Positions 15,400 to 24,023 of a DNA stretch of 64,000 nt are shown in pieces. The DNA lies in the NCBI GenBank assembly GCA_002305075.1, contig DBQC01000022.1, positions 1 to 64,000 on the forward strand, read 5' to 3'. The position numbers were made by a program, and so were the translations under genes. The first letter of the stretch is position 1. Each line of letters opens with the position of its first letter. Below the pieces are notes generated by a model that was not told where the DNA came from, did not search any database, and saw nothing but the letters and a program-made list of their open reading frames with translations. Source of the stretch: Ruminococcaceae bacterium UBA1404 (GTDB lineage: Bacteria; Bacillota; Clostridia; Oscillospirales; Ruminococcaceae).

Positions 15400-16329
15400 C
15401 TATACATACAGCTCGGTGGAGAGATAACGCTCGCCACTGTCGGGCAGCAGCACCACCACATTTTTACCGGCCATCTCGGGGCGGCGGGCTACTTCTGTAG
15501 CCACATGGAGCGCAGCCCCCGATGAGATGCCCACCAGCAATCCCTCGGTGGCGGCCACCGCCCGGGCAGCGGCATAAGCTTGCTCGGCGTGCACGGTGAT
15601 AATCTCATCCACCACCGAGGAGTCATAGACGGCGGGCACAAATCCCGCCCCGATGCCCTGTATTTTATGAGGGCCGGCTTTCCCTCCGGACAGCACCGGC
15701 GAAGCCGCCGGCTCCACCGCCACGGTGAGCAGGTCGGGCAGCTGCGCTTTGAGTACCTGTGCCACCCCGGTCAGGGTGCCGCCCGTGCCCACGCAGGCTA
15801 CAAAAGCCGCCATGTCGCCGCCGGTGTCGGCAAGAAGCTCGGGGCCGGTGCCCTCCCGGTGGGCTTTGGGGTTGGCGGGGTTGCTAAACTGCTGTGGGAT
15901 AAAGGCCTGGGGCAGCTGTGCGGCGAGCTCCTCAGCCCGACGGATGGCCCCGGTCATCCCCTCGGCGCCGGGGGTAAGCACCAGCTGTGCGCCCAAAGCG
16001 GTTAGCAGCGCTCTGCGTTCGGTGCTCATGGTGTCGGGCATGGTGAGGATGAGCTTATAGCCCCGGGCTGCCGCCACAAAAGCAAGACCAATGCCGGTGT
16101 TGCCGCTGGTGGGCTCGATGATGACCGTTCCCTCCCGGAGCAGGCCCTGCGCCTCGGCTTCGGTAATCATGGCGTAAGCCACCCGATCCTTCACGCTGCC
16201 TAAGGGATTAAAGTATTCCAGTTTGGCCAGCAGATGGCCGGCCGTCCCCTGCGTCTGGCCGTATCGTCCCAGCCGCAACAGAGGGGTGTGCCCGATAAGC
16301 TCGGTGAGACTCCCATAAATTTTTGCCAT
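15400..16329 (-). CDS. cysK: Cysteine synthase (O-acetylserine sulfhydrylase)
   Basis: This 309-residue PLP enzyme makes cysteine from O-acetylserine and sulfide. The PLP lysine is K47 in NPLGSVKDR; the substrate loop TSGNTG lies near 75 and the phosphate-binding GTGGT near 180; the GISSGAA motif is present. ATG 16329 has AGGAGGACAAC before it; the longer frame from 16365 is rejected. It lies 119 bases after cysE and is probably co-transcribed from the T-box leader. The end [11 protein letters not shown] is typical of CysK. Confidence 0.95.
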   Translation of the reverse strand: MAKIYGSLTELIGHTPLLRLGRYGQTQGTAGHLLAKLEYFNPLGSVKDRVAYAMITEAEAQGLLREGTVIIEPTSGNTGIGLAFVAAARGYKLILTMPDTMSTERRALLTALGAQLVLTPGAEGMTGAIRRAEELAAQLPQAFIPQQFSNPANPKAHREGTGPELLADTGGDMAAFVACVGTGGTLTGVAQVLKAQLPDLLTVAVEPAASPVLSGGKAGPHKIQGIGAGFVPAVYDSSVVDEIITVHAEQAYAAARAVAATEGLLVGISSGAALHVATEVARRPEMAGKNVVVLLPDSGERYLSTELYV

Positions 16330-16448
16330 GATTGTTGTCCTCCTAAAAATATGATACCAAAACATCCTATCGCTTGGCGGCCTGATTAGACCTTGTGTTT
16401 ATTTTGCAACAGTTATACGCACTGTTATTTGCGCAGTTCTGAAAAGCT

Positions 16449-17096
16449 TTACAGCCCTCGCTCACTTAGGCGTGTTTCTAAGCGGGCTATGGCTTGCCGC
16501 AGGCTCTCCAGCTCGGCAGCTACCGGATCGGGGATGTGCACATGGTCGATGGCATCGGTGTCTACCCGCTCTCCGGCGATGCGCACCACCCGAGCCGGTG
16601 CCCCCACGGCGGTGGAGTAGGGGGGCAGCTCCCTGAGTACCACCGAACCGGCGGCGATACGGCTACCCTCCCCCACCGTGAAGGGGCCCAGAACCTTGGC
16701 GCCAGCACCCACCAACACCCCTCGTTCGAGGGTGGGATGGCGTTTGCCCCGCTCGGTGCCGGTGCCACCCAGCGTAACCCCCTGATAGAGGGTACAGTCG
16801 TCGCCTACTTCGGCGGTCTCACCGATGACAACACCCGCACCGTGGTCAATCACCACTCCCCGGCCGATTTTGGCCCCGGGATGAATTTCTATCAGCGTAA
16901 AAAACCGCCCAATTTGGGAGATGAGCCGGGCGAGAAAAAACCATCCCCGGTTGTAGCACCAATGGGCCGGGCGGTGCATCATCAACGCATGCAGCCCCGA
17001 ATAGAGTAGCAGCACCTCTAGGCTGCTGCGGGCGGCCGGATCCCGCGCCTTAAAGGCGGCGATGTCCCTTTTAAGTCCCTTAAACAAAGCCTTCAT
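16449..17096 (-). CDS. cysE: Serine O-acetyltransferase
   Basis: This 215-residue left-handed beta-helix acetyltransferase has the catalytic stretch [17 protein letters not shown], with His and Asp in the usual places, and hexapeptide repeats to about residue 165. It makes O-acetylserine from serine and acetyl-CoA, the substrate of the adjacent cysK. The N-terminal domain is short, as in Firmicute CysE proteins. The C-terminal tail is charged and helical rather than ending in the Ile typical of cysteine feedback binding, so feedback is uncertain. It is the first gene behind a T-box leader. Confidence 0.93.
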   Translation of the reverse strand: MKALFKGLKRDIAAFKARDPAARSSLEVLLLYSGLHALMMHRPAHWCYNRGWFFLARLISQIGRFFTLIEIHPGAKIGRGVVIDHGAGVVIGETAEVGDDCTLYQGVTLGGTGTERGKRHPTLERGVLVGAGAKVLGPFTVGEGSRIAAGSVVLRELPPYSTAVGAPARVVRIAGERVDTDAIDHVHIPDPVAAELESLRQAIARLETRLSERGL

Positions 17097-17145
17097 CCTC
17101 TCTAAAATAGCGCCGCTTTAGGCGCAGACGGTGGCCCTGGATGCA

Positions 17146-17400
17146 AAAAGCCTCCGTTTATGCCATGGGCATAAACGGAGGCGATACATACCGCGGTTCC
17201 ACTCCTGTTTGTCGCTTAATCGTCCCTTTAACGCAGGGTCTACGCAGAAGGATACCCAGGCCCGAGAGGCCCTTCCCCTTCCGTGCTCGGGGGTGCACTT
17301 GGCCCGGAAACACTTTAGCGGCGCTTACAGCCTATGGCGCCACCTCTCTGCAAAGCCTTTCCGGGTTACTTTTCCCCGTCTTGGCATTTTTATATATAGA
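17146..17400 (-). promoter_or_regulatory. T-box leader (tRNA-Cys sensing) upstream of cysE-cysK
   Basis: The minus strand carries the T-box core GGAGTGGAACCGCGG (17191-17205). A strong terminator follows (17150-17182; GCCTCCGTTTATG stem, then TTTTTGC), which would compete with the antiterminator. Upstream is a stem I with an AGAGAG-type GA motif, an apical GGCGCC..GGCGC hairpin and a specifier loop reading AAGTGCACC. The codon TGC (17297-17295) is Cys, matching the downstream genes. Uncharged tRNA-Cys should permit read-through. Confidence 0.9.
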
Positions 17401-17714
17401 TGCTGTATGTGCCGGTTGCGCCGCATAAGGGTGTGGCCGGTTTTATTATTCTATGAGGGCCGGGCAATTTATGTGCCCGACCGCAGCCGCCACCCACACT
17501 ATGCCTACTGCTTTTAGGCAGCACGGTGACCTAAGCGTGGGTATTAGCAATACAGCAAATAGGATGTATGCACTGTATCTTAATAGCGGCTATTTGTCAA
17601 GCAAAATGGAATGGAAATCCTGTAGAGAGATTCAAAAGACACTTTGACCAAACTTTTTGGAGAACTCGCCAATTTTTTTTGTGTTCAAACGCTAATCTAA
17701 CAGTTTCGCACCAC
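17401..17714. other. Intergenic region without recognisable genes
   Basis: It lies between the T-box leader and the DUF1576 promoter. It holds the minus-strand start region of the T-box transcript (AT-rich TATATATAAAA at about 17388-17398) and a short hairpin GCCTA..TAGGC near 17502-17518. A 64-codon plus-strand frame (17453-17647) lacks a ribosome site and has no recognisable features. Confidence 0.4.
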
Positions 17715-17804
17715 TTGAGGTTGTGATAATATATTAATATATTGTTTTTTTGCGTTTTTATAGTTGGATTTGCACACAGCCGAATGGGCGGTATCCATTC
17801 GGCT
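17715..17804 (+). promoter_or_regulatory. Promoter and leader hairpin of the DUF1576 gene
   Basis: A -35 TTGAGG (17715-17720) and -10 TATATT (17738-17743) have a 17-base spacer. The leader contains a perfect 10-bp stem, AGCCGAATGG (17778-17787) with CCATTCGGCT (17795-17804), without a T run, ending about 15 bases before the ribosome site. Confidence 0.6.
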
Positions 17805-17834
17805 TACTCTAAAATCAAAGGTGGTATCGTTTTT

Positions 17835-19151
17835 ATGACAACACCCCCCTCAACCAATTTGCCCACCTGCTCGGTGGCCGACAAACCGGCGCGGGCGGGC
17901 GCTCTTTATGCACTGCTGATGGCACTGGCGCTGGGCCTGATTTTTTCTGCGCTGCTCTTTGACAGACCGGCCGACATCTTGCGGGGTTTAATGGTGATTC
18001 TTGGCGCCCCTTGCAATCTGCTCACCGACTACTTTGCGTTGGCGGGGGTGGGGGCGGCCCTAGCCAATTCGGGGATTATGGTGCTGCTAAGCGTGGGGCT
18101 TATCGCATTGTGCAGGGCCGAAATCTCCGGTATGGTGGTAAGCTCGGTATTTATGGTTGCGGGCTTCTCACTGTTTGGCAAAAATCCCTTGAATGCGCTG
18201 CCGCTGATATTGGGGGTGGCCTTTTATAGCTGGACGCATCAGCAGCATCTGCGGGACAATCTGCCCGCCGCTTTGCTGGGCACTTGCCTGGGCCCCATGG
18301 TCAGTCAGGTGGCCTTTGCCATGGGCCTGCCCAAAGCGCTGGGGCTGCCTTTAGGTATGTTGGCCGGATTTGTGGCCGGCGTCATGCTTATGCCTCTTTC
18401 ACGGCATCTTTTGGCTTTTCACAAGGGCTATAATATCTACAACATTGGTTTTACAGCCGGCATTATAGGCAGTGTATTCGTCGCCTTGCTTCGGGCCTTT
18501 GGGGTGAATATTCCCTCACAATCCTTGGTGGCCTTTGGGAATAACGGCCCCATTTCGGTGCTGCTCTACGGCAGCTTTTTGCTGCTGCTTATAGTGGGCC
18601 TGTATGAGAACGGCTGGAGCCTTAAAGGCTACAACAATATTTTGCGCTTTGAGGGCCCTACGCCGGTAAACTTTCTGACCACGGCCGGACTGGGGCCGGT
18701 ATTTATAAACATGGCGCTGCTCGGGCTTATAACCACCAGCGCTGTGCTGCTTGTGGGGGGCGAGCTTAATGGCCCGGTTGTGGGCGGCATTTTTGGCGTG
18801 GTGGGCTTTGGGGCGGCGGGCAAAAATCCCCACAATTACCTGCCGGTCATGGCCGGATGCTTACTGATGGGCGTTTTGCAAATCCAGGACATCCACGCCT
18901 CTCCGGCCGTGTTGGCTGCACTGTTTAGCAGCACGCTATCCCCCATCAGCGGCCGCTACGGCCCCTTGGCCGGTATGATGGCCGGTGTGCTGCATATGGC
19001 TGTGGTGGGGAATGTGGGTGTGCTTCATGCAGGGCTTAACCTCTATAACAACGGATTTGCGGGCGGATTTGTGGCCGGTGCGTTCTTGCCCATTTTGGAC
19101 TGCTTAGAGCTGATTGCCCAGCGCCGCCAATCGGACGGATTACCCGAATAG
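17835..19151 (+). CDS. DUF1576 family integral membrane protein
   Basis: This 438-residue protein has about ten hydrophobic segments. It shows an internal duplication: AGFSLFGKNPLNALPLILGV in the first half mirrors VGFGAAGKNPHNYLPVMAG in the second, and related GYNIYN/GLNLYNNGF segments recur. The length and motifs match DUF1576. Such GKNP repeats suggest a two-fold channel or transporter fold, which is inference; no substrate is known. ATG 17835 has AAAGGTGG upstream. The gene stands alone between terminators. Confidence 0.75.
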   Translation: MTTPPSTNLPTCSVADKPARAGALYALLMALALGLIFSALLFDRPADILRGLMVILGAPCNLLTDYFALAGVGAALANSGIMVLLSVGLIALCRAEISGMVVSSVFMVAGFSLFGKNPLNALPLILGVAFYSWTHQQHLRDNLPAALLGTCLGPMVSQVAFAMGLPKALGLPLGMLAGFVAGVMLMPLSRHLLAFHKGYNIYNIGFTAGIIGSVFVALLRAFGVNIPSQSLVAFGNNGPISVLLYGSFLLLLIVGLYENGWSLKGYNNILRFEGPTPVNFLTTAGLGPVFINMALLGLITTSAVLLVGGELNGPVVGGIFGVVGFGAAGKNPHNYLPVMAGCLLMGVLQIQDIHASPAVLAALFSSTLSPISGRYGPLAGMMAGVLHMAVVGNVGVLHAGLNLYNNGFAGGFVAGAFLPILDCLELIAQRRQSDGLPE

Positions 19152-19160
19152 CCGTACAAT

Positions 19161-19200
19161 AATTTGAGCCCGTTCCCCATTAAGGGAACGGGCTCAAATT
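19161..19200. terminator. Bidirectional terminator between DUF1576 and the Pit operon
   Basis: A perfect 17-bp stem (19161-19177 with 19184-19200) has A- and T-rich ends, serving the convergent genes on both sides. Confidence 0.9.
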
Positions 19201-19211
19201 TAATATGGGGT

Positions 19212-19841
19212 TTAGCTGTTGTTCATAATCACATTTTCAACCAGATCGGACGCCCGCTCGCAGGTGTCACAGGCGTGCTCCATGCAGCTGTAAATCTCGC
19301 TCCAAACCCGAGCTTCCCGAGGGTTTATGTCGGCATCGGTGACATGGAGCCGGCGCACAGCCTTCATATAAAGCGCGTCGGCCTCCTCCTCGAGGCGGTT
19401 GAGATCCACAATGTGCCCATGCAGGGTTTTAGAGCGCTTGTAGTTACCAAACTCCTTGAAGATGCGCTCGAGTTCGATGCAATGCTTTTGGATGAGGTCG
19501 CCGAAAACAAGGGCGTCGTCCCTGAGGGATTTGACATTGTACATATACATTTTAATAAGGATGTCTTCCACCGCATCGGTCACATCGTCGATGCAGTCGG
19601 TGATATCCATGATGTCGATGCGCTCGATGGGGGTGATGAACTCCCGAACCAGTTTGGCCACCAGATCATGGCGACGGGTGTCGCTCTCGTGCTCGATGGC
19701 GTGAAGGCGCTTGAGGTCCTCCTCGAGCCGATCGGGGTTGTAGCTTTTTAGAATGCGCCCAAGCTCCTCCGAGACCCGAACGCAGTAGCCGGCAAGATCG
19801 GCCATCATGGCAAAATAATCGTTGCTTTTTTCTTTTGACAT
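19212..19841 (-). CDS. DUF47 family PhoU-like protein, partner of the Pit transporter
   Basis: This 209-residue, almost all-helical, highly charged protein has the PhoU/DUF47 pattern (HAIEHESDTRRHDLVAKL; DITDCIDDVTDAVEDI). DUF47 proteins are encoded next to Pit transporters and are thought to modulate phosphate uptake. ATG 19841 has AAAGGAGCGGG upstream; the longer frame to 19934 overlaps the pit gene and is rejected. The gap to pit is 20 bases, so the two form one operon. Confidence 0.88.
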   Translation of the reverse strand: MSKEKSNDYFAMMADLAGYCVRVSEELGRILKSYNPDRLEEDLKRLHAIEHESDTRRHDLVAKLVREFITPIERIDIMDITDCIDDVTDAVEDILIKMYMYNVKSLRDDALVFGDLIQKHCIELERIFKEFGNYKRSKTLHGHIVDLNRLEEEADALYMKAVRRLHVTDADINPREARVWSEIYSCMEHACDTCERASDLVENVIMNNS

Positions 19842-19861
19842 ATCGTTTTCCCGCTCCTTTA

Positions 19862-20914
19862 TCAGAAAATCCACAAAAACAGCTTGGCCATGATATAGCC
19901 CACCAGACCGCAGCCCGGGAAGGTTAGGATCCAAGCCATGAGCATCTCTTTAACGATGCTCCAGTTGAGAGAAGACAGCCGCTTAGCCGCACCCACCCCC
20001 ATGATTGAGGTGGTTTTGGTGTGGGTGGTGCTCACCGGCATACCCGTCAGGGAGGAGATGAGCAGGCATCCCGCAGCAGCCAAATCGGCCGCAAAGCCCT
20101 GATACTTTTCAAGGCGCACCATGTCCATACCCACGGTTTTGATGATGCGCATACCGCCAAGGGAGGTGCCCAGCGCCATAACGGCCGAGCAGAGCAGCAT
20201 CAGCCACAGAGGCACGGTAAAAGTGCCCGTTTCCATCTGGCCCCTTGTAAGCGAAATACCCAGCAAAAACACGCCCATAAACTTCTGGCCGTCCTGCGCG
20301 CCGTGCATAAAGCCCATAGAGGCTGCACCCGCAATCTGGGCGCCTTGGAAAAAGCCGGTGGTGCGCCGCCGGTCGGCCCGTCTAAAGATAAGCTCAATAA
20401 GCTTAACCACGCAGTAACCCATGGCAAAACCGGCCACCAGCGAGAAAATTAAACCGTAGAACACCTTAATCCACTCGCTGCCGTTGATGCCCGACATACC
20501 ACCCTGGACGGCTATGGCCGCTCCGCTAAGCCCGGCAATCAGGGCGTGGCTCTCGCTGGTGGGAATGCCAAACCACCAAGCCGCCGTGGCCCAAAGCACA
20601 ATGGCAAACAGCGCCGCACACAGGGCGATGAGAGCCTGAGTGGCATCGCCGCCAAAATCGACCATATTGTAGATAGTCATGGCCACCGAGGAGTTGATAG
20701 CGGTCATGACCACAATTCCCAAAAAGTTAAAGATTGTGGCCATTAAAATGGCCGCGCGTGGCGGCATGGAGCGGGTGGAAATACAGGTGGCGATGGCGTT
20801 GGGCGCATCGGTCCAACCGTTGACTAGAATAACACCAATGGTAAGCAGTGATACCACCGCCAGCGGCGGACTGCTCATCATGGCGCTTAAGAACTCACCA
20901 AGTCCCATAGGCAT
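19862..20914 (-). CDS. Low-affinity inorganic phosphate transporter (Pit family)
   Basis: This 350-residue membrane protein has the two inverted Pit signature segments: GWTDAPNAIATCISTRSM near the N-terminus and a late SLTGMPVSTTHTKTTSIMG. About ten membrane helices are visible, with a cytoplasmic RRADRRRTTG loop in the middle. It imports metal-phosphate by proton or sodium symport. It works alongside the high-affinity Pst system elsewhere in this window. ATG 20914 has AGAGAGG upstream. Confidence 0.92.
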   Translation of the reverse strand: MPMGLGEFLSAMMSSPPLAVVSLLTIGVILVNGWTDAPNAIATCISTRSMPPRAAILMATIFNFLGIVVMTAINSSVAMTIYNMVDFGGDATQALIALCAALFAIVLWATAAWWFGIPTSESHALIAGLSGAAIAVQGGMSGINGSEWIKVFYGLIFSLVAGFAMGYCVVKLIELIFRRADRRRTTGFFQGAQIAGAASMGFMHGAQDGQKFMGVFLLGISLTRGQMETGTFTVPLWLMLLCSAVMALGTSLGGMRIIKTVGMDMVRLEKYQGFAADLAAAGCLLISSLTGMPVSTTHTKTTSIMGVGAAKRLSSLNWSIVKEMLMAWILTFPGCGLVGYIMAKLFLWIF

Positions 20915-21200
20915 GATTTCCTCTCTTTGCTTCTCGTTTGCTTAGTTTATACAATTCTTTAACATTCGACTCTATTATACAACAAGAAGTTCTTCTGCGC
21001 TATTAAATTCGCTTATAGTTATTAGGCTTTACCTTGTTTTCACTTATAGAAGAGTTTGCCACAGAGAATATCTCCCAATAAGTGATGCAAAATGACCCTA
21101 TGGCGGTGATTATAGGTGACTATACGGGGGCAAGGCTCTGTTCCTGAACAAATGGTGCTGCAGGCAAGCTGCTTAAGGGCACCTGCGAACCAAGGCGCAA
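20915..21200 (-). other. Intergenic region upstream of pit
   Basis: It contains a minus-strand TATAAT near 20973-20978, a plausible -10 for pit with no clear -35, in AT-rich sequence. The rest of the gap up to the aminotransferase terminator holds no recognisable gene or repeat. Confidence 0.4.
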
Positions 21201-21228
21201 AAAGGGCCGGACTGAATTCCGGCCCTTT
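21201..21228 (-). terminator. Terminator after the class V aminotransferase
   Basis: An 11-bp stem AAAGGGCCGGA (21201-21211) with TCCGGCCCTTT (21218-21228) is followed on the minus strand by TTGCG. Confidence 0.85.
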
Positions 21229-21239
21229 CAGGCAATAAG

Positions 21240-22352
21240 CTAGCCGACAATCTCTTTCATAGCGTCTAACAGGCGGTCTACATTGTAGTCCTGGGCGTTG
21301 TAGCCCATAAGGCCGATGCGGATAATCTTGCCCGCCAGCGCACCCAGACCACTGCTGACCTCGATACCGTAGTCGTTAAGCAGCTTGCGGCGCAAAGCGG
21401 CCTCGTCCACGCCCTCGGGAACCACCACCGCGTTGAGCATGGGCAGACGGTAGCCCTCGTCCACCAGCATCTCCCAGCCCATGGCCTCTATACCGGCCAC
21501 CAGCCGGGTATGGGCGGCCTGATGCCGGGCATAAACCTGCTCGGGGCCCTCCTCAAGAATGTTGTGCACCGCCTGATACAGGCCATAGAACATATTGATG
21601 GGCGGAGTGTGGTGATAGACCCGGGTGTTGCCGCCCCAGTACTTGGTGAGCAGCGACATATCCAGATACCAGTTGGGCACCGGGGTCTTGCGGTTGTTCA
21701 GAACCTGCACCGCCCTGTCCGAAAAGGTAATGGGCGAGGCGCCCGGCGGGCAGGATAGACATTTTTGCGAGCCCGAATAACAGACATCCACACCCCATGC
21801 ATCCAGCTCCATGGGCATACCACCCATAGAGGTCACGGCGTCCACAAGATAAAGGGTATCGGTGCCTTTAAGCAGCTGGCCTATCTCGGCCACGGGGTTG
21901 CTCACGCCGGTAGAGGTCTCGGCCATAACAACGGCCACAATTTTATAATTGTCCTTTTTAAGGGCCTCGGCCACCTGATCCACCACAACCGGAGTGCCCC
22001 ACTCAAATTTAAGCTCGGTAACCTCTGCCCCAAGACGAGAGGCCACATCCACCATGCGGGTGCCAAACACACCGTTTTGCAGCACCAGCACCTTGTCGCC
22101 ATGCTCTATAAGGTTGACAAAGGACGCTTCCATGCCGATGGAGCCGGTGCCCGACATGGGCACGGTGAGCAAATTCTGGGTGCCCATCAAGGTGCGCAGT
22201 CCGTCTTTAAGCTCGTCCATAATCTTGATGAAGTAAGGGTCGAGGTGGCCAAGAGTGCTGCGTGAGAGGGCGTAGTAGGTTGAAGGTGCCACTCCGCTGG
22301 GGCCTGCACCCAACAGCAGCGTGTTTTGGATGCCATCCAGTAGATTTTTCAT
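21240..22352 (-). CDS. Class V aminotransferase (alanine-glyoxylate/serine-pyruvate type)
   Basis: This 370-residue PLP enzyme of the alanine-glyoxylate/serine-pyruvate aminotransferase family has AGPSGVAPS near the start, an aspartate in LVDAVTSMGG (about 171) and the PLP lysine K197 in SGSQKCLSCPPG. The end GLGALAGKIIRIGLMGYNA carries the substrate arginine region. It probably moves an amino group between serine or alanine and a 2-oxo acid such as glyoxylate or hydroxypyruvate. Glycerate 2-kinase elsewhere in the window could share the serine/glycerate route, but that is inference. It has its own terminator. Confidence 0.88.
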   Translation of the reverse strand: MKNLLDGIQNTLLLGAGPSGVAPSTYYALSRSTLGHLDPYFIKIMDELKDGLRTLMGTQNLLTVPMSGTGSIGMEASFVNLIEHGDKVLVLQNGVFGTRMVDVASRLGAEVTELKFEWGTPVVVDQVAEALKKDNYKIVAVVMAETSTGVSNPVAEIGQLLKGTDTLYLVDAVTSMGGMPMELDAWGVDVCYSGSQKCLSCPPGASPITFSDRAVQVLNNRKTPVPNWYLDMSLLTKYWGGNTRVYHHTPPINMFYGLYQAVHNILEEGPEQVYARHQAAHTRLVAGIEAMGWEMLVDEGYRLPMLNAVVVPEGVDEAALRRKLLNDYGIEVSSGLGALAGKIIRIGLMGYNAQDYNVDRLLDAMKEIVG

Positions 22353-22471
22353 ATTTTAGCCTCCTTTTAGGTTGCTTTGTAGCCGGGGGCGAGGGCATGC
22401 AACGCCCGAGACGACTTTATTGTAGCACAAAAGCCATGGGTCCACAACGAAAAAGCCCGCCTCCCCAACCT

Positions 22472-22503
22472 AAAAAAACCCCCGCCTCAGGGAAGGGCGG
22501 GGG
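22472..22503 (-). terminator. Terminator after the CofE-like gene
   Basis: GGCGGGGG (22496-22503) and CCCCCGCC (22479-22486) form the stem. On the minus strand a run of seven T follows (22478-22472). Confidence 0.85.
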
Positions 22504-22524
22504 GTGGCGGAATGGGCGGAGCCT

Positions 22525-23706
22525 TTAGCGCCGGACCGCATAGTTGGTAAAATAGTTTTGTATATGGATGATGGGGGTGCCCCTGTCTCCGCTGCCGCTT
22601 ATCAGGTCGCTTAGGCTACCGATAAGGTCGATATAACGGCGGGGGGTGGTGCCCTGAGCAGCCAGGGAGCCGGTGAGATCCTCCGACTTTTCCAGGATAT
22701 GTTGGCGCATGGCGTCGGCCAGCGCATCGCCGGTAAGCTCGCTGAGCTGGTTGTCGGCAAAATATTTAATCTTAAGCTCATTGGGGGTGCCGGACAGGCC
22801 GGAGGTAAAGGCCGGCGAAACTACTGGATCGGCAAATTCCCAGATGCCGCCTACGGGATCCTTAAAGCAGCCGTCGCCATAGATCAGCACCTCCACCCGC
22901 TTGCCGGTGAGCTCCATCATGCGGGCCTGAATGCCCTCCACCACTGGCTGGCAGTCCCGGGGAAATAGCTTGACCGACTGCTCGGTGGCCATATTCGAGC
23001 CCAGCAGCCCATAATCGGGGTTGTAGCCACTGCCCAGAACGCTCTCGGTGAGGATGTTGTCGAGGGTAAGCACCCGCTGAGCCCCCGCCCTGCGCAGCCT
23101 TCGGGCCGTGCGGTGGCGGGTATGAACATCGCAGCAGAGCACATGGTCGGTGTAGTTAAGTATGTGGGTGGGGTCGCAGGAGAACAGCAGCTCCACATTG
23201 TCCCCAAGGCTTTTGTAGTATTCGATGTAATCCACGCCGGTAAAGGGATGGACCGTGGGACCGAACATGGCTCTGAAGCCCTGCTCGTCAAAGTGGTCGG
23301 TGTAGGGATTTATGCCTTTTTCGTCCACCGTTTCCCAAGATACCAGAGCATTGCCCACCTCGTCCGACGGGTAAGAAAGCTGCACATAAAGCTTCTTGCA
23401 GCTTTGGGCCGCCGCCTTTAAAATAAGCGAAAAGCGGTTGCGGCTTAAAATAGGGAACACAATGCCCACACTGCCGCCACCGAGTTTGGCGGCCATGTCG
23501 GCAGTCATTTGGTCGAGGGTAGCGTAATTGCCTTGGGTGCGAGCCACCACCGATTCGGTGACGGCGATGATGTCGCCATCCTGAACCGAAAATCCCTCGG
23601 CGGCGCTGGCCCTAAGCAGCGCCTGACAGGTCTCTTCAATTAAATTGTCCCCCTGCCTGAAGATGGGGGAAATAATGCCTCTGGCGGTTACGCCGGTATA
23701 GCGCAC
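22525..23706 (-). CDS. Coenzyme F420-0:L-glutamate ligase (CofE)-like protein
   Basis: This 393-residue protein starts TGVTARGIISPIFRQGDNL and carries DGDIIAVTESVVARTQG, as in CofE/FbiB-type gamma-glutamyl ligases. Later YGDGCFKDPVGGIWEFADP also matches the family. In methanogens and actinobacteria CofE adds glutamate to F420. No F420 synthesis genes occur here, and Clostridia generally lack F420, so the substrate is likely another acid. It is a longer form than archaeal CofE (about 250 residues). It stands alone on the minus strand. Confidence 0.78.
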   Translation of the reverse strand: MRYTGVTARGIISPIFRQGDNLIEETCQALLRASAAEGFSVQDGDIIAVTESVVARTQGNYATLDQMTADMAAKLGGGSVGIVFPILSRNRFSLILKAAAQSCKKLYVQLSYPSDEVGNALVSWETVDEKGINPYTDHFDEQGFRAMFGPTVHPFTGVDYIEYYKSLGDNVELLFSCDPTHILNYTDHVLCCDVHTRHRTARRLRRAGAQRVLTLDNILTESVLGSGYNPDYGLLGSNMATEQSVKLFPRDCQPVVEGIQARMMELTGKRVEVLIYGDGCFKDPVGGIWEFADPVVSPAFTSGLSGTPNELKIKYFADNQLSELTGDALADAMRQHILEKSEDLTGSLAAQGTTPRRYIDLIGSLSDLISGSGDRGTPIIHIQNYFTNYAVRR

Positions 23707-23821
23707 GGGTCATCACATGCCTCTCGTTTAACTTAGGCGGCGGATTCTTGCCCGCTCCAACCTATACTATAAGATAAAACCGTTTGATTCGCAACTTTTT
23801 TTGTATGAATAGACCAATGTA

Positions 23822-23850
23822 TTGCTGAAGGATATTTTTTACGCTATAAT
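23822..23850 (+). promoter_or_regulatory. Promoter of hcp
   Basis: A -35 TTGCTG (23822-23827) and perfect -10 TATAAT (23845-23850) have a 17-base spacer. The leader is about 165 bases and holds a hairpin with a TTCG loop (about 23968-23983) and two TTGCAA words. No FNR-type dyad was found. A second TATAAT at 23945-23950 has no clear -35. Confidence 0.65.
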
Positions 23851-24023
23851 GGCGATAAATGGGGGTTCTGTAAAAAATTTCGGAGAAACTTGTCTGCCTT
23901 ACATAGATGCGTTGCAAATCCAACATACTGTTTGGTAAATTGCCTTATAATTGCAAGTGGCTCTAAGGGGCTTCGGCCTCTGCTCAATAAGCAATGTTCT
24001 ATCTAGAAAGGGAGGTTGTTTTC

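Noticed and set aside
17453..17647. 64-codon plus-strand frame between the T-box and DUF1576
   Set aside because: No ribosome site, no promoter and no recognisable composition.
19842..19934. Longer DUF47 start
   Set aside because: It would overlap the pit gene by about 70 bases and ignores the strong AAAGGAGCGGG site before ATG 19841.
23857..24023. FNR-type dyad upstream of hcp
   Set aside because: I looked for TTGAY-N4-RTCAA because hcp is often FNR-controlled, and found none.
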